Assembly (NCBI RefSeq): GCF_017873855.1
Contig: NZ_JAGGKR010000001.1
Span: 744,001-808,000 of the forward strand
DNA from: Methanolinea mesophila
GTDB lineage: Archaea; Halobacteriota; Methanomicrobia; Methanomicrobiales; Methanospirillaceae
DNA: 64,000 nt
Reading direction: 5' to 3'
In this document: piece by piece, positions 1 through 9,012 of the stretch
Layout of the letters: every line of letters starts with the position of its first letter
Position numbering within the stretch: position 1 is the first letter of the stretch
Program-made: the position numbers and the translations under genes
The notes under the pieces: model-generated
What the model was told of the DNA's origin: nothing
The model's database searches: none
The model's input: the letters and a program-made list of their open reading frames with translations, nothing else

Positions 1-1
1 C

Positions 2-307
2 ATCGATCTCACCGGGGGGGGCCCCACGGGGTGGGCGTGGGACTTCGAGAACGACGGGGTCACCGATTCCGTCGAACAGAACCCCGGCCACGTCTACACG
101 ACCCCGGGAGTATACCAGGTCCGGCTTACCGCGTCCAATGCACAGGGAAGTGCGACAGAGATGAAGACCGCCTTCATCACGGTGAATCCGCCGGAGGCGG
201 ACGAACCGCCCCTTTTCGTTCCCTGGACCCTGGTGATCGCAGCCCTCGTCGCCATGGCCGGGGCAGGGGTCCTGGTGCTCTACCTGACGTTCACCGGGAG
301 GATCTGA
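2..307 (+). CDS. PKD-domain surface protein, C-terminal end only
   Basis: The frame is open from the window edge, so the start lies upstream. The visible 101 residues begin inside a PKD module: the WAWDFENDG and HVYTTPGVYQVRLTASN patterns are typical of this Ig-like extracellular fold. A short acidic-proline linker and one hydrophobic segment ending in a short basic tail (FTGRI) follow, so the protein is probably exported and anchored by its C-terminus. It ends 13 bp before the moxR-like gene and could be cotranscribed with it. Its full size and any enzymatic domain cannot be seen. Confidence 0.8.
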   Translation: MDLTGGGPTGWAWDFENDGVTDSVEQNPGHVYTTPGVYQVRLTASNAQGSATEMKTAFITVNPPEADEPPLFVPWTLVIAALVAMAGAGVLVLYLTFTGRI

Positions 308-320
308 CCCGGGACACCTC

Positions 321-1307
321 ATGAATCCCGAGATCGCAGAACTCAATGCGTCGGCGGCCGGATACGCCGCCGCGCTCGACCGGGTCCGCACCGAGATGAG
401 CAAAGTGATCGTGGGGCAGCGGGAGGTGATGGACAGGATGCTCGCCGCACTCTGCGCCGACGGGCACATCCTTCTCGAAGGCGTCCCAGGTATTGCGAAG
501 ACCCTCATGGTGCGCACCCTCGCGGGGTGCCTGGACTGCAGCTTCGCCCGGCTCCAGTTCACCCCCGATCTCCTCCCCGCGGACATCACCGGGACCAAGA
601 TCTTCAACCGGAAAGACTCGAGTTTTTCCACGGTAAAAGGGCCCATTTTTGTCAATTTCCTCCTGGCGGACGAGATCAACCGGGCCCCCCCGAAGGTCCA
701 GTCCGCACTCCTCGAGGCGATGCAGGAACGGCAGGTCACCATCCAGGGAGAGACCTTTCCCATAGTCCGGCCGTTCCTGGTGCTCGCCACGCAGAACCCC
801 ATCGAGTCCGAGGGCACCTATCCACTCCCCGAGGCGCAGACCGACCGGTTCATGTTCAAGGTCATGATGGGCTATCCCACGCTTGACGACGAGATCGAGA
901 TCATGAACCGGTTCGCGGAGGAAGAGTGCAGCCAGGTGTGCAGGGTGCTCGCCCGTTCCGAACTCGACGGGCTCCAGGCATTCACCCGATGGGTGTACAC
1001 GGACCCCGCCGTGAAGCGGTACGTCGCGGAACTTACCAGCGCAACCCGCGACCCTGCCTCGTTCGGGCTCGACCCCGCCGACCACATACGGTACGGTGCC
1101 TCTCCCAGGGCCTCCATCTTCATGATCCTCGGCGCAAAAGCGACGGCGCTCATGGACCGGAGAGGCTACGTGGTCCCGGAAGACGTAAGGGCGGTCGCAC
1201 ACGACGTGCTCCGCCACAGGATCGTCCTGACCTACGAGGCCGAGGCCGACGGAATGACCACGGACCAGGCGATCGACGCCATACTCCGGGAAGTCCCGGT
1301 GCCCTGA
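321..1307 (+). CDS. MoxR-family AAA+ ATPase
   Basis: This 328-residue AAA+ ATPase has Walker A GVPGIAKT at residues 54-61, Walker B LLADEINRA at about 114-122 and the sensor-like stretch LATQNPIESEGTYPLPEAQ, which is diagnostic of MoxR proteins. The family acts as a chaperone for assembly or cofactor insertion of partner proteins, usually with VWA-domain partners. The next three genes (DUF58, VWA, BatD-like) are exactly that set, with an 10-bp gap and then 4-bp overlaps. Length is normal for the family. The target is unknown; the upstream PKD surface protein is one candidate. Confidence 0.95.
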   Translation: MNPEIAELNASAAGYAAALDRVRTEMSKVIVGQREVMDRMLAALCADGHILLEGVPGIAKTLMVRTLAGCLDCSFARLQFTPDLLPADITGTKIFNRKDSSFSTVKGPIFVNFLLADEINRAPPKVQSALLEAMQERQVTIQGETFPIVRPFLVLATQNPIESEGTYPLPEAQTDRFMFKVMMGYPTLDDEIEIMNRFAEEECSQVCRVLARSELDGLQAFTRWVYTDPAVKRYVAELTSATRDPASFGLDPADHIRYGASPRASIFMILGAKATALMDRRGYVVPEDVRAVAHDVLRHRIVLTYEAEADGMTTDQAIDAILREVPVP

Positions 1308-1317
1308 AGGAGGACCG

Positions 1318-2208
1318 ATGCAGGACGCGACCTCACCCGGAGACCGGAGTTCCAAAAGGAGCAGGAGGTTCCGGAGACTCGAGCGCGCCATGATACCCAT
1401 GGATCTGCGGTCGTCCGGGCTCGCGGCAGGAGTACATCGTTCGACCTTCAAGGGCCACGGGATCGAGTTCTCGGATCTCAGGGAGTACGTCCCGGGCGAC
1501 GACCTCAGGGCCATCGACTGGAAGGTCACCGCCCGTCTCGACCAGCCGTTCACCCGGCTGCTCACCGAGGAACGCGACCTGACGCTGTGTCTCGTCGTGG
1601 ACATCTCCGGTTCCACCGGCTTTGGTTCCCTCGCGAGCAAAGTCGATACGGCACGGGAGATCGCCGGCAGCCTCGCGGTCTCCGCGCTCCGCCACCACGA
1701 CGCGGTCGGGCTCATGCTCTTCTCCGACGGGGTGGAGAAGTACGTCCCCCCCGGAAAGGGCAGACGTCACGTCCTCGAGGTCTTAAACACCCTCTTCGAG
1801 CACACGCCTGTTTCCGGGAGGAGCGATATCGCCCCCGCGCTCCGCCACCTCGCGCATTCGCTCGCGAGACAGTCCTCGGTAATCCTCATCTCGGACTTCC
1901 TCCTGCCACCCTGCCGGAGGGAACTCGCCGTGATGAAAAAAAGACACCAGGTCTTTGCGATAAGGATCTCGGACCCGAGGGAGGAGGAGATTCCCGACGT
2001 CGGATACCTCACGCTCGAGGACACCGAGACCGGCGAGCAGTTAGTCATCGACACTTCGGACACTTTGGCGATGGCCCGCTACCGCGAATCTTTCCGGGAA
2101 CGTGAAGAATCGCTCGTACGCGCGCTCGGCACATTCGGAATCCCCCTCGCCAGGGTCAGGACCGGAGACGGGTGGGAGCCCGGGCTTCGCAGGTTTTTCC
2201 GGGGGTGA
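1318..2208 (+). CDS. DUF58 family protein
   Basis: This 296-residue protein carries the DUF58 hallmark near residues 54-73 (REYVPGDDLRAIDWKVTAR). A VWA-like fold follows, with a DxSxS metal site at residues 95-99 (DISGS). There is no clear membrane segment, so it is probably cytoplasmic. The ATG follows a good ribosome site (GGAGG at about 1308-1312). The stop overlaps the next start by 4 bp. DUF58 proteins are the usual partner of MoxR ATPases. The exact biochemical role of the family is unsettled. Confidence 0.92.
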   Translation: MQDATSPGDRSSKRSRRFRRLERAMIPMDLRSSGLAAGVHRSTFKGHGIEFSDLREYVPGDDLRAIDWKVTARLDQPFTRLLTEERDLTLCLVVDISGSTGFGSLASKVDTAREIAGSLAVSALRHHDAVGLMLFSDGVEKYVPPGKGRRHVLEVLNTLFEHTPVSGRSDIAPALRHLAHSLARQSSVILISDFLLPPCRRELAVMKKRHQVFAIRISDPREEEIPDVGYLTLEDTETGEQLVIDTSDTLAMARYRESFREREESLVRALGTFGIPLARVRTGDGWEPGLRRFFRG

Positions 2209-3164
2209 GGGCCTTGGCGGGATTCTATTCACCATTCTGGCTCCTCGGCCTCCTCCTGCTGCCGGTGCTCTGGCTCTTCTGGAGACGTTCGGTCTCCCGC
2301 AGAAAGATGGCCGCCATAGAGTTCTCGAACCTCTCTGCGCTGAAGTCGGCGGGCTCGGACGAACGCGGGAGGAGACGGGTCCTGCTCCTGTCGATCGTCC
2401 CGCTCCTTGCCCTGGGATGCCTGTTCATCGCGCTCGCAGGCCCCCACCTGCCCCTGGGGACCGAACGGGCGGGGACCAACGTGGTCCTGGTCATCGATGA
2501 TTCCGGGAGCATGCAGGCGACCGATTACACACCGACACGGCTCGAAGCGGCGAAATCCGCGGCGGCGACCCTCATCGGCGAGCTCCCGGGGGAAGACAGG
2601 GTGGGAGTAGTGGTGTTCGAGTCCGGAGCATCGACCGCGGCATACCTCTCTCCCGATAAGACACACGTGATCCAGCGGCTCGAGTCGATCGGGCCGAAGA
2701 CCGGGCAGACCGCCCTCGGCGACGGGCTGACCCTCGCGGTGGAGATGGTGGGTTCCATCCCTAGTGCGAAGCAGGTGGTGATACTCCTCTCTGACGGGGT
2801 GAGCAATGCGGGAGTGGTGAAACCTCTTACCGCCGCCTCTTTCGCGAAAGAACGTGGAATCCAGGTCTATACGATTGGGCTCGGTTCTGACGGCCCGGTC
2901 TCCCTGGGCACGGACGCGTTCGGAAACCCCGAGTACGCGGACCTCGACGAAGGAACGCTCCGGACAATCGCGGAAGAGACCGGGGGCAGGTACTTCACCT
3001 CGGTCGACGAGACCACGCTCTCGGGAATTTACCGGAACCTTTCTGGGGAGATCGTGAGCGAACCCGAAGAAACCGGCATCGGCTCCGTTTTTATCCTGGC
3101 TTCCGTCGCGCTCATCCTGGGAGAGTTCTGGCTCAGGTACGGCAGGGGGAGGATACTCCCATGA
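2205..3164 (+). CDS. VWA-domain membrane protein (BatA/BatB-like)
   Basis: I place the start at GTG 2205, which overlaps the DUF58 stop by 4 bp (GTGA) and puts the first membrane helix at the N-terminus as in BatA/BatB. TTG 2214 is an alternative. The protein has two N-terminal membrane helices (about residues 9-27 and 58-80) and a von Willebrand A domain with an intact MIDAS motif DDSGSM at 98-103. A C-terminal hydrophobic stretch lies just before the end. It is probably a membrane-tethered metal-dependent adhesion or scaffold domain working with the MoxR ATPase. Confidence 0.9.
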   Translation: MRALAGFYSPFWLLGLLLLPVLWLFWRRSVSRRKMAAIEFSNLSALKSAGSDERGRRRVLLLSIVPLLALGCLFIALAGPHLPLGTERAGTNVVLVIDDSGSMQATDYTPTRLEAAKSAAATLIGELPGEDRVGVVVFESGASTAAYLSPDKTHVIQRLESIGPKTGQTALGDGLTLAVEMVGSIPSAKQVVILLSDGVSNAGVVKPLTAASFAKERGIQVYTIGLGSDGPVSLGTDAFGNPEYADLDEGTLRTIAEETGGRYFTSVDETTLSGIYRNLSGEIVSEPEETGIGSVFILASVALILGEFWLRYGRGRILP

Positions 3165-4657
3165 GACTCGCGATAGTGATGGTCCTCGGCCTGCTGGTCA
3201 TGTCGGTCTCCGTCGCTGCCGACCCGGTCCGGCTATGGACCGATAACCGGGAGTACACATTCCCGGCGGGCGTGGAGGCGAAAATTCCCCTCCACGTGGA
3301 GAACAACGCCGGCGGGGAGGTCACGGGGGTTATCAGGGCCGTGTTCACCGAAGTGGCGGACGGGAGGGAGATCGGCCCGTGGACCGAATCCCGTTCCTAT
3401 GCGTTCCAAGCGGGGGAGACCACCATCGGTTTCCCTGCGGGTACATCAGATACGCCATTGGTCCGTCTGGTCAGGCTGAACTTCGATTATACCGCAGGGA
3501 TGACGAGGACCCTTTCCCTGGACGAGATCACGGTCCGGTTCGTCGTCACGGACCAGGGCGCTTCACCGCCGGCAACCGGCCCCGGTGTGGAAGCGGTTCC
3601 CGGGGTGGCAGACCCCACGAGCCCGGCGATATCAGGCCCCACGAACCAGGCCGGAGGAACGGACCCGGTCGGCGCTCAGGCAACCCAGGACATGGAATCC
3701 CTGCAACGTGACCTGCAGGCGTCGCAGGAGGAGACGGCACGGCAGAAAGAAGCCCTTCAGACGCGCCTCGTCCAGGACCCGGCGTATGTCGCGCTCAACG
3801 AGACCCTGGTCTCGGGGGGGTATTCCCCCCGGGAACCGTCCATCAATCCCGGCTCGGACACCGACGGGGAATTTACACTCCGGTTTACCAGTCCGACAGG
3901 CGCAGTCCTCCTCCAGGGGACCATAACGCGGGGGGTGATCACCTCTCTCGAGGCGAGTTCGTCCTCATCCCTCCCCGCCCCTTCTGAATTCACGAGCGAT
4001 ACGCAGTATCGCGACCAAATGACTCAGCTTGCGGAACAGGGGTTCACCCCTGCGGGAAGCCGGATCATCATCGCCGGAAACGAGCTCACCCTGAGCAGCG
4101 AATACTCGGGGAAGAACGGGGAACGTGCGGTCCTGACGGCGGTTTCGAGAAATGGCGTGGTGCAGTCGGTGGACCTCCAGACGGATTCCGGGATCATCGA
4201 TATCCCCTCACTGATTGCGTTGATCGGGCTTCTTGCGGTCCTGGCCGTTCTCCTCGCATACCACCGGAGAAGAGGGTCCGGAACTGCACACACACAAGAG
4301 CAGGACCCCATCGTCCCCCCTGAAAAGCCGGATCCTTCCGTTACGGTAAAAGAGATGATCGCCGATGCCCGGAAGCTGGTCCCGGAAGGGGATCTCCCCG
4401 GGGCGTACCGGAAAGCCGGATACGCACTGCGGCATTACGTATCACTCCGTTTCGGTAAGGGAGACGAGATTACCGACACGGAGGCACTCAACCTTCTCCG
4501 CACCGCGGACAGTCCTTCGCTCCCGCCGGCGGCCCGGATCCTCGCGAGGTGCAGGGAAGTTGGATTCGCACGGGGAAAAGGTTCCGCGGAGGAATTTTCA
4601 GGCATCGCTGATGAGATCGATCTCCTTGTCGGACGCGGGCAGGGGCAGAATCCGTAA
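3161..4657 (+). CDS. BatD-like exported membrane protein
   Basis: This 498-residue protein starts 4 bp inside the VWA gene (ATGA). It has a signal peptide (about residues 1-20), a beta-rich extracellular N-terminal half, a Pro/Gly-rich linker, a short coiled-coil-like stretch rich in Gln and Glu (about 175-205), one membrane helix near 345-372 and a helical cytoplasmic tail. The order (extracellular beta region, helix, cytosolic tail) and its position last in a MoxR-DUF58-VWA operon match BatD-type proteins. Sequence similarity itself is not obvious by eye, so the name comes mainly from context. Confidence 0.7.
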   Translation: MRLAIVMVLGLLVMSVSVAADPVRLWTDNREYTFPAGVEAKIPLHVENNAGGEVTGVIRAVFTEVADGREIGPWTESRSYAFQAGETTIGFPAGTSDTPLVRLVRLNFDYTAGMTRTLSLDEITVRFVVTDQGASPPATGPGVEAVPGVADPTSPAISGPTNQAGGTDPVGAQATQDMESLQRDLQASQEETARQKEALQTRLVQDPAYVALNETLVSGGYSPREPSINPGSDTDGEFTLRFTSPTGAVLLQGTITRGVITSLEASSSSSLPAPSEFTSDTQYRDQMTQLAEQGFTPAGSRIIIAGNELTLSSEYSGKNGERAVLTAVSRNGVVQSVDLQTDSGIIDIPSLIALIGLLAVLAVLLAYHRRRGSGTAHTQEQDPIVPPEKPDPSVTVKEMIADARKLVPEGDLPGAYRKAGYALRHYVSLRFGKGDEITDTEALNLLRTADSPSLPPAARILARCREVGFARGKGSAEEFSGIADEIDLLVGRGQGQNP

Positions 4658-4752
4658 CTTTTGTGAAACTCCAGGGATTACAATCCCGTTTCTGGAAAAC
4701 CGGCCCCCCGCATATCGGCGTTTCCCGGTTAGATGAAGAGAAGTTAATCGTA

Positions 4753-4785
4753 TTAATTAAACATATTCAACAAATAAAAACGAAA
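4753..4785 (+). promoter_or_regulatory. AT-rich promoter element of the wtp operon
   Basis: This is a sharp AT-rich island in a GC-rich region, with core AACATATT at 4760-4767 followed by an AAATAAA TATA-like stretch at 4772-4778. About 27 of 33 positions match the element at 16109-16141, counted by eye. The core sits 87 bp before the start codon here and 89 bp there. The overlapping TCGTATTAA at 4748-4756 equals a half-site of the palindrome upstream of the cobalt/nickel transporter. Confidence 0.6.
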
Positions 4786-4846
4786 TAGTAAGGTATTTCC
4801 GGCCACCGGGGCAGATCTCTTCACTTTGCCGGTAATCGGAGCAACC

Positions 4847-5710
4847 ATGAACCGCAGCCGTATCGTCTTAGGGAACCGGGGGCTTTTCGAAAACCGGGTG
4901 AGCCCGGCCCGGGTGGGAAAGGCGCCCTTCTCTGCACCGGTTCCCTCTTTCCTGGCAGCCCTTCTTTTCGCGCTCGTGCTGGTCTCCGCGGTATCGGGAG
5001 CCACCACCTCCGTCCATATAATCAGGGAGGACGCTTCAGGGGCCGTTATCGCCGAAAAGACCGTCGACTATACCTGGATGGAGAAGAACCTCCCGGTCCT
5101 CGGCGACGGGACGACCCATTATTACCACCAGGGCCCGGTCTTCGTCGACGGGACCGGGGAGCGGTGGAACCCCGCGGAGGATCGCAACGTGCAGGAAAAG
5201 GACATGGGCGCCCTGAAAGGGACAAACCTCTCCCGCCTCTGCGACCTTGTCGGGGGGATGGCACCGGGCGACACCGTGAAAGTCTCGGCGGCCGACGGTT
5301 TTTCAAAGACATTCGCCTTCCGGAACGTATACGACCCTTCTCCCCGCCAGGGTCCGCTGGTGATCACCTGGTACCGGGCGGACGAGGGCTACGTGCCGGA
5401 CTACCGCACCGGGATGAGGCTGGTCTTCTTTGCGGACACCTCGGTGAACCCCTGGGGCATCCACGCGTTCGGGAACCAGGACTGGCACGAATCGGCCGAC
5501 CCGGAGTACTATTACTACTACGTGCAAGGGAGTGAACGCTATCCCACGACGACGGGCCTCTCCGTGCAGGAGGTCTCCACTATCACCATCATGGAAGGGG
5601 ACGATCCGGGGACGGTCGCCGGTCCCACTCCGGCACCGCTCGGACCGGCGGCGGTGCTCACCGGGATCGGCCTCTCGTCCGTACTGGTTGCCCGGAGGCG
5701 GGGACAATGA
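4847..5710 (+). CDS. Exported Moco-fold-like domain protein
   Basis: Start ATG 4847 follows GGAG at 4838-4841; an in-frame TTG at 4826 is less likely. The 287-residue product has a signal segment ending near VSAVSGA, one domain of about 190 residues and a C-terminal Pro-rich hydrophobic tail ending VARRRGQ that looks like a sorting or anchor signal. The domain holds HYYHQGPVF, KDMGALKGT, LCDLVGGMAPGD and HAFGNQDWHES. The LCDLVGGMAPGD/DGF pattern resembles the sulfite-oxidase Moco-binding fold (PF00174 type), but the catalytic Cys motif is absent. It is the first gene of an operon with wtpABC. Function is unknown. Confidence 0.8.
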   Translation: MNRSRIVLGNRGLFENRVSPARVGKAPFSAPVPSFLAALLFALVLVSAVSGATTSVHIIREDASGAVIAEKTVDYTWMEKNLPVLGDGTTHYYHQGPVFVDGTGERWNPAEDRNVQEKDMGALKGTNLSRLCDLVGGMAPGDTVKVSAADGFSKTFAFRNVYDPSPRQGPLVITWYRADEGYVPDYRTGMRLVFFADTSVNPWGIHAFGNQDWHESADPEYYYYYVQGSERYPTTTGLSVQEVSTITIMEGDDPGTVAGPTPAPLGPAAVLTGIGLSSVLVARRRGQ

Positions 5711-6591
5711 GTCCCGGGAGAACGGTCCGGGGCGCGAGTTTCCGGGTCTTTTTAACCCTGTTCCTCGCCTCACTGCTCTGCACGGTCGTCTTTACGGCAT
5801 CCGTCGCAGGGGAGCCGACCACCGGCCTCCGTATCGTGCAGTACGGACCCGACGGGATAACGGTGCAGAACGAGACCCGCGTCTCCATCGCGTGGATGGA
5901 ACAATACCTCCCGGTCCAGGGTGACGGGGTGACCCATTACTACCACCAGGGGCCGGTCTTCGTGGATGACAAGGAGGCACAGTGGGACCCGGGTGAGACC
6001 GCGAACTTCAAGGACATGGGTGCCGTGAAAGGCACGGCAGTCAGGGATCTCTGCGATCTCGTGGGGGGCATGGCACCCGGCGACGAGGTGATGGTGAAAG
6101 CCGTGGACGGGTACCACGTGGAATTCCCCAGGGAAAATGTCTACGACCCCTCTTCCCGGCAGGGGAACATCACCGTGTGCTGGTACAACGGGGATGAATC
6201 TTCCGCGGGCGAACGACAGGGAACCGGGTATCCCTCCTCGTATAACGTAGGTATGAGACTCGTCTTTTTCGCGGATAATTCCACGAACAGCGCGGGAAAA
6301 CACGTCTTCGGGAACCAGGACATGAGAGCGGTCATGCCTCCGGATACCATCCATCTTTTCGACGAACTCTACCCCTCCACCAGCGGATACACCGTGAAGT
6401 GGGTGGACGAGGTCCGGGTCTACCAGGGAGGATATCACGGATCGGCAGATCTCCTTCCCAAGTCGCTGGAATCGAAGATGGACGAGACTTTTCCCTCAAC
6501 GCCCGCCTCGGCCGCGAGCGGGGCAGCCCTCCCGTTCGCCGCCCTGACCGTCATGGCCGGGGCACTCCTCTTCCGGAGGTGCGGGAGATGA
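5707..6591 (+). CDS. Exported Moco-fold-like domain protein (paralogue)
   Basis: This 294-residue paralogue of the preceding gene overlaps it by 4 bp (ATGA). It has a signal peptide, then the same blocks: HYYHQGPVFVDD, KDMGAVKGT, LCDLVGGMAPGD and a GMRLVFFAD block. The C-terminal part differs: the Tyr-rich stretch and the WHES motif are replaced by FGNQDMRAVMPPD, and a KWVDEVRVY block typical of the end of the PF00174 fold is present. A hydrophobic C-terminal helix ends FRRCGR. It is a surface-exposed, membrane-anchored protein of unknown function, and the divergence suggests a distinct ligand or partner. Confidence 0.8.
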   Translation: MSPGRTVRGASFRVFLTLFLASLLCTVVFTASVAGEPTTGLRIVQYGPDGITVQNETRVSIAWMEQYLPVQGDGVTHYYHQGPVFVDDKEAQWDPGETANFKDMGAVKGTAVRDLCDLVGGMAPGDEVMVKAVDGYHVEFPRENVYDPSSRQGNITVCWYNGDESSAGERQGTGYPSSYNVGMRLVFFADNSTNSAGKHVFGNQDMRAVMPPDTIHLFDELYPSTSGYTVKWVDEVRVYQGGYHGSADLLPKSLESKMDETFPSTPASAASGAALPFAALTVMAGALLFRRCGR

Positions 6592-7163
6592 CGAAAGGAA
6601 CCGGGTGGTGCGCACTTTTCGCGGCCCTGATCGTCATCATCTCAATCATGCTCGCGGGATGCACGACAGGACCCGCAAACGCGGAGGATGACGCCGCAAA
6701 GGACTGGCGGCTCACCCTCAACGGGACCGGCACGAAAGTGCTGACCATGGAGGATCTCCACAGTTTCCCCGCAGTCACCGGTCACGGCTATGCCGTATCC
6801 ACGACCGGGGTGCGGTTCGGCCCCTATGTCTGCACGGGGGTGGACCTCCGGGACCTCGCGGCCGAAGTGGGGGGGCTTGCCCCTGGCGACCGGATATGGG
6901 TCTCGGCACCCGACGGCTACATGTGGGTCTTCGATACGGACCAGGCGGAAGGGAACGGGTTCGTGACGTTCAACGCGTCCCTCCGGGAGATCCCGTCGCC
7001 GCCCCTTCGCATCATCCTGATGTACGAGCAGGACGGGAGACCGGTCGGATACGATGACGGAGGACCCGCCCGAATCGCGATTATCTCGGAACAGCCCGGC
7101 GTCGTTACCGAAGGGAGTGCATGGGTGAAATGGGTGGACCGGATCGAGATAAAAAGAGAGTGA
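6588..7163 (+). CDS. Lipoprotein with compact sulfite-oxidase-like fold
   Basis: Start ATG 6588 overlaps the previous stop (ATGA) and gives a clean lipoprotein signal with lipobox LAGC at 22-25. Residues about 40-190 form the simplest PF00174-like domain in the window: LTLNGTG, then TGVDLRDLAAEVGGLAPGD, SAPDGY, GYDDGGPARIAI and a terminal WVKWVDRIEIK strand. The conserved Cys-Ala-Gly-Asn motif that binds molybdenum in true enzymes is not visible. The Cys before TGVDLRDL lies at a different place. Being directly upstream of wtpA, it could be an extracytoplasmic binding protein. That is inference. Confidence 0.82.
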   Translation: MTKGTGWCALFAALIVIISIMLAGCTTGPANAEDDAAKDWRLTLNGTGTKVLTMEDLHSFPAVTGHGYAVSTTGVRFGPYVCTGVDLRDLAAEVGGLAPGDRIWVSAPDGYMWVFDTDQAEGNGFVTFNASLREIPSPPLRIILMYEQDGRPVGYDDGGPARIAIISEQPGVVTEGSAWVKWVDRIEIKRE

Positions 7164-8179
7164 ACTCTTTTCAGGTCAACGCGGTCATCCTTGCCATCGT
7201 CCTTACCGCACTGGTCCTGTGCTCCGGGTGCACCCAGCCCGCACAGGAGAAGACCACGCTCAAGGTGATAGCCGCCGGGAGTCTTCTCTCCCCTTTCGCA
7301 GAGGCGGAAAAAGAATTCGAGGCCTCACACGCGGGGGTCGACGTGGAGGTCGAAGGGCACGGGAGTATCCAGGTGATCCGCCAGGTCACCGACCTCCACA
7401 GGAACGCAGATGTGGTCGCGGTGGCGGATGAGTCCCTGATCCCCGACCTCATGTACCGGGAGGACGAAAAGACCGGGAGAAACTTCACGGACTGGTACCA
7501 GCCGTTCGCCACGAACGAGATGGTGATCGTTTACACCCGGAAAAGTCTTTATTCCGACGAGATCGGTCCCGGAAACTGGGTGGAGGTCCTCTCCCGGCCC
7601 GATGTGCGGGTGGGGTTCTCGAACCCGATGCTCGATGCCGCGGGGTACCGGGCGCTCATGGTCTTCCTCCTCGCCGGGGAGGAATACGGGGACCCCAGGA
7701 TCTTCGACAGGGTGATCGGGAGCCATTTCGACCCGCCCCTCGATGTCAGCCGTTCAGGCACGGTCTCGACGGTGACCCTCCCGGAGATCATGAAGCCGTC
7801 CGATGGAAAGGTGGTGATACGGGACGGGAGTATCTATCTTCTCTCTCTCCTGGAAACGGGAGGGATCGATTACGCCATCGAATACCGGAGCGTTGCGGAA
7901 GGGATGGGGCTCGACTATATTCTACTCCCGGCCCCCGTCAACCTCGGCAGAGATGAATACGCGGAGAATTACCGTCGTGCGAACGTGGTCCTCGGCTTCC
8001 AGCGCTTCAGCAGTATCGGGAGGGAAAGGACCGGGCTACCCATCGTCTATGCGCTCACCATCCCTTCGGGCGCCGGACATCCCGGGCTTGCCCGGGAGTT
8101 CATCGATTACGTGAGCCGGCAGGCGGAGCTCGGAAGACCCGGATGGCCGGCACCCCTCCGGGAGGCCGGGAACGCATGA
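7160..8179 (+). CDS. wtpA: Tungstate/molybdate ABC transporter binding protein
   Basis: I place the start at GTG 7160, overlapping the previous stop (GTGA), so that the signal peptide with lipobox CSGC (Cys24) is N-terminal; ATG 7121 is possible. The mature part begins KVIAAGSLLSPFAEAEKEF and contains ADVVAVADESLIPDLM, FATNEMVIVYT and RPDVRVGFSNPMLDAAGYRA, which match archaeal WtpA proteins closely. It captures tungstate or molybdate oxyanions outside the membrane and delivers them to WtpBC. Which metal is preferred cannot be read from the sequence. Formate dehydrogenase at the end of the window is a plausible consumer. Confidence 0.93.
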   Translation: MNSFQVNAVILAIVLTALVLCSGCTQPAQEKTTLKVIAAGSLLSPFAEAEKEFEASHAGVDVEVEGHGSIQVIRQVTDLHRNADVVAVADESLIPDLMYREDEKTGRNFTDWYQPFATNEMVIVYTRKSLYSDEIGPGNWVEVLSRPDVRVGFSNPMLDAAGYRALMVFLLAGEEYGDPRIFDRVIGSHFDPPLDVSRSGTVSTVTLPEIMKPSDGKVVIRDGSIYLLSLLETGGIDYAIEYRSVAEGMGLDYILLPAPVNLGRDEYAENYRRANVVLGFQRFSSIGRERTGLPIVYALTIPSGAGHPGLAREFIDYVSRQAELGRPGWPAPLREAGNA

Positions 8180-9012
8180 GTGGTAACGCCGGGCCTCCGG
8201 CAGGAAAAAAACGGTCGGGCATTGACACCTCGCTCCTGGCTTTCTGGCTCCCCGGCGCCCTGATGATCGGGCTGATCGTGCTTGCCCTGGCCACGATCGC
8301 CATTCCCGCGCTTTCCAACCCGGAAGGCCTGTCGGCCGCGGTAACCGACAGCGAGGTGATACACTCCCTCCTGCTCACCTTCGCGGCAGGGGCGAATGCG
8401 GTCTTCATCCTTTTCATCCTCGGCACGCCCCTTGCGTACGCGCTCGCCCGCACGGAGACCCGGTGGAAGGGGTTCCTCGAAAGCCTGGTCGACCTGCCCC
8501 TGATCCTCCCCCACACCGTCGCAGGGCTGATGATCTACCTGTTATTCATGGCCAGGGGGCCCCTGGGTGCGCCTTTCGCGGACATCGGGATCTTTTTCGA
8601 GGACGCGTACCCGGGGATCGTGGCGGCGATGACCTTCGTCGCGATCCCTTACTACGTCAACGCCGTGCGTTCGGGGTTCGACCAGATCCCCGTGCACCTG
8701 GAGAACGTGGCCCGGACTCTCGGCGCCTCGCGTCTCCGGGTCTTCCGGTACGTCTCCCTCCCGCTCTGCACCAGGCCGATCCTCTACGGGTGCCTGCTTG
8801 CCTGGGGCCGGGCCATCGGGGAATTCGCCGCCGTGATCATGATCGCATATTTCCCTCTGGTCATCTCCACCCTCATATTCTACCGATTCACGACCGGCGG
8901 ACTCGCCGAGAGCACGGGGATCGCGTTCATCATGATCGTCCTCAGCGGGCTGATCTTCCTGGTCTTCCGGCTGCTGACCGCCCGGAAAGGGAGGTACGAT
9001 GATAGGGCTTGA
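8176..9012 (+). CDS. wtpB: Tungstate/molybdate ABC transporter permease
   Basis: Start ATG 8176 overlaps the wtpA stop by 4 bp; an upstream in-frame ATG at 8143 would add 11 residues inside wtpA. The 278-residue protein has about six hydrophobic segments and the inner-membrane permease (EAA-type) loop near ENVARTLGASRLRVFRYVSL followed by WGRAIGEFAAVIMIA, typical of ModB/WtpB. It forms the channel for tungstate or molybdate with WtpC as motor. Its own stop lies 14 bp inside wtpC. Confidence 0.93.
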   Translation: MSGNAGPPAGKKRSGIDTSLLAFWLPGALMIGLIVLALATIAIPALSNPEGLSAAVTDSEVIHSLLLTFAAGANAVFILFILGTPLAYALARTETRWKGFLESLVDLPLILPHTVAGLMIYLLFMARGPLGAPFADIGIFFEDAYPGIVAAMTFVAIPYYVNAVRSGFDQIPVHLENVARTLGASRLRVFRYVSLPLCTRPILYGCLLAWGRAIGEFAAVIMIAYFPLVISTLIFYRFTTGGLAESTGIAFIMIVLSGLIFLVFRLLTARKGRYDDRA

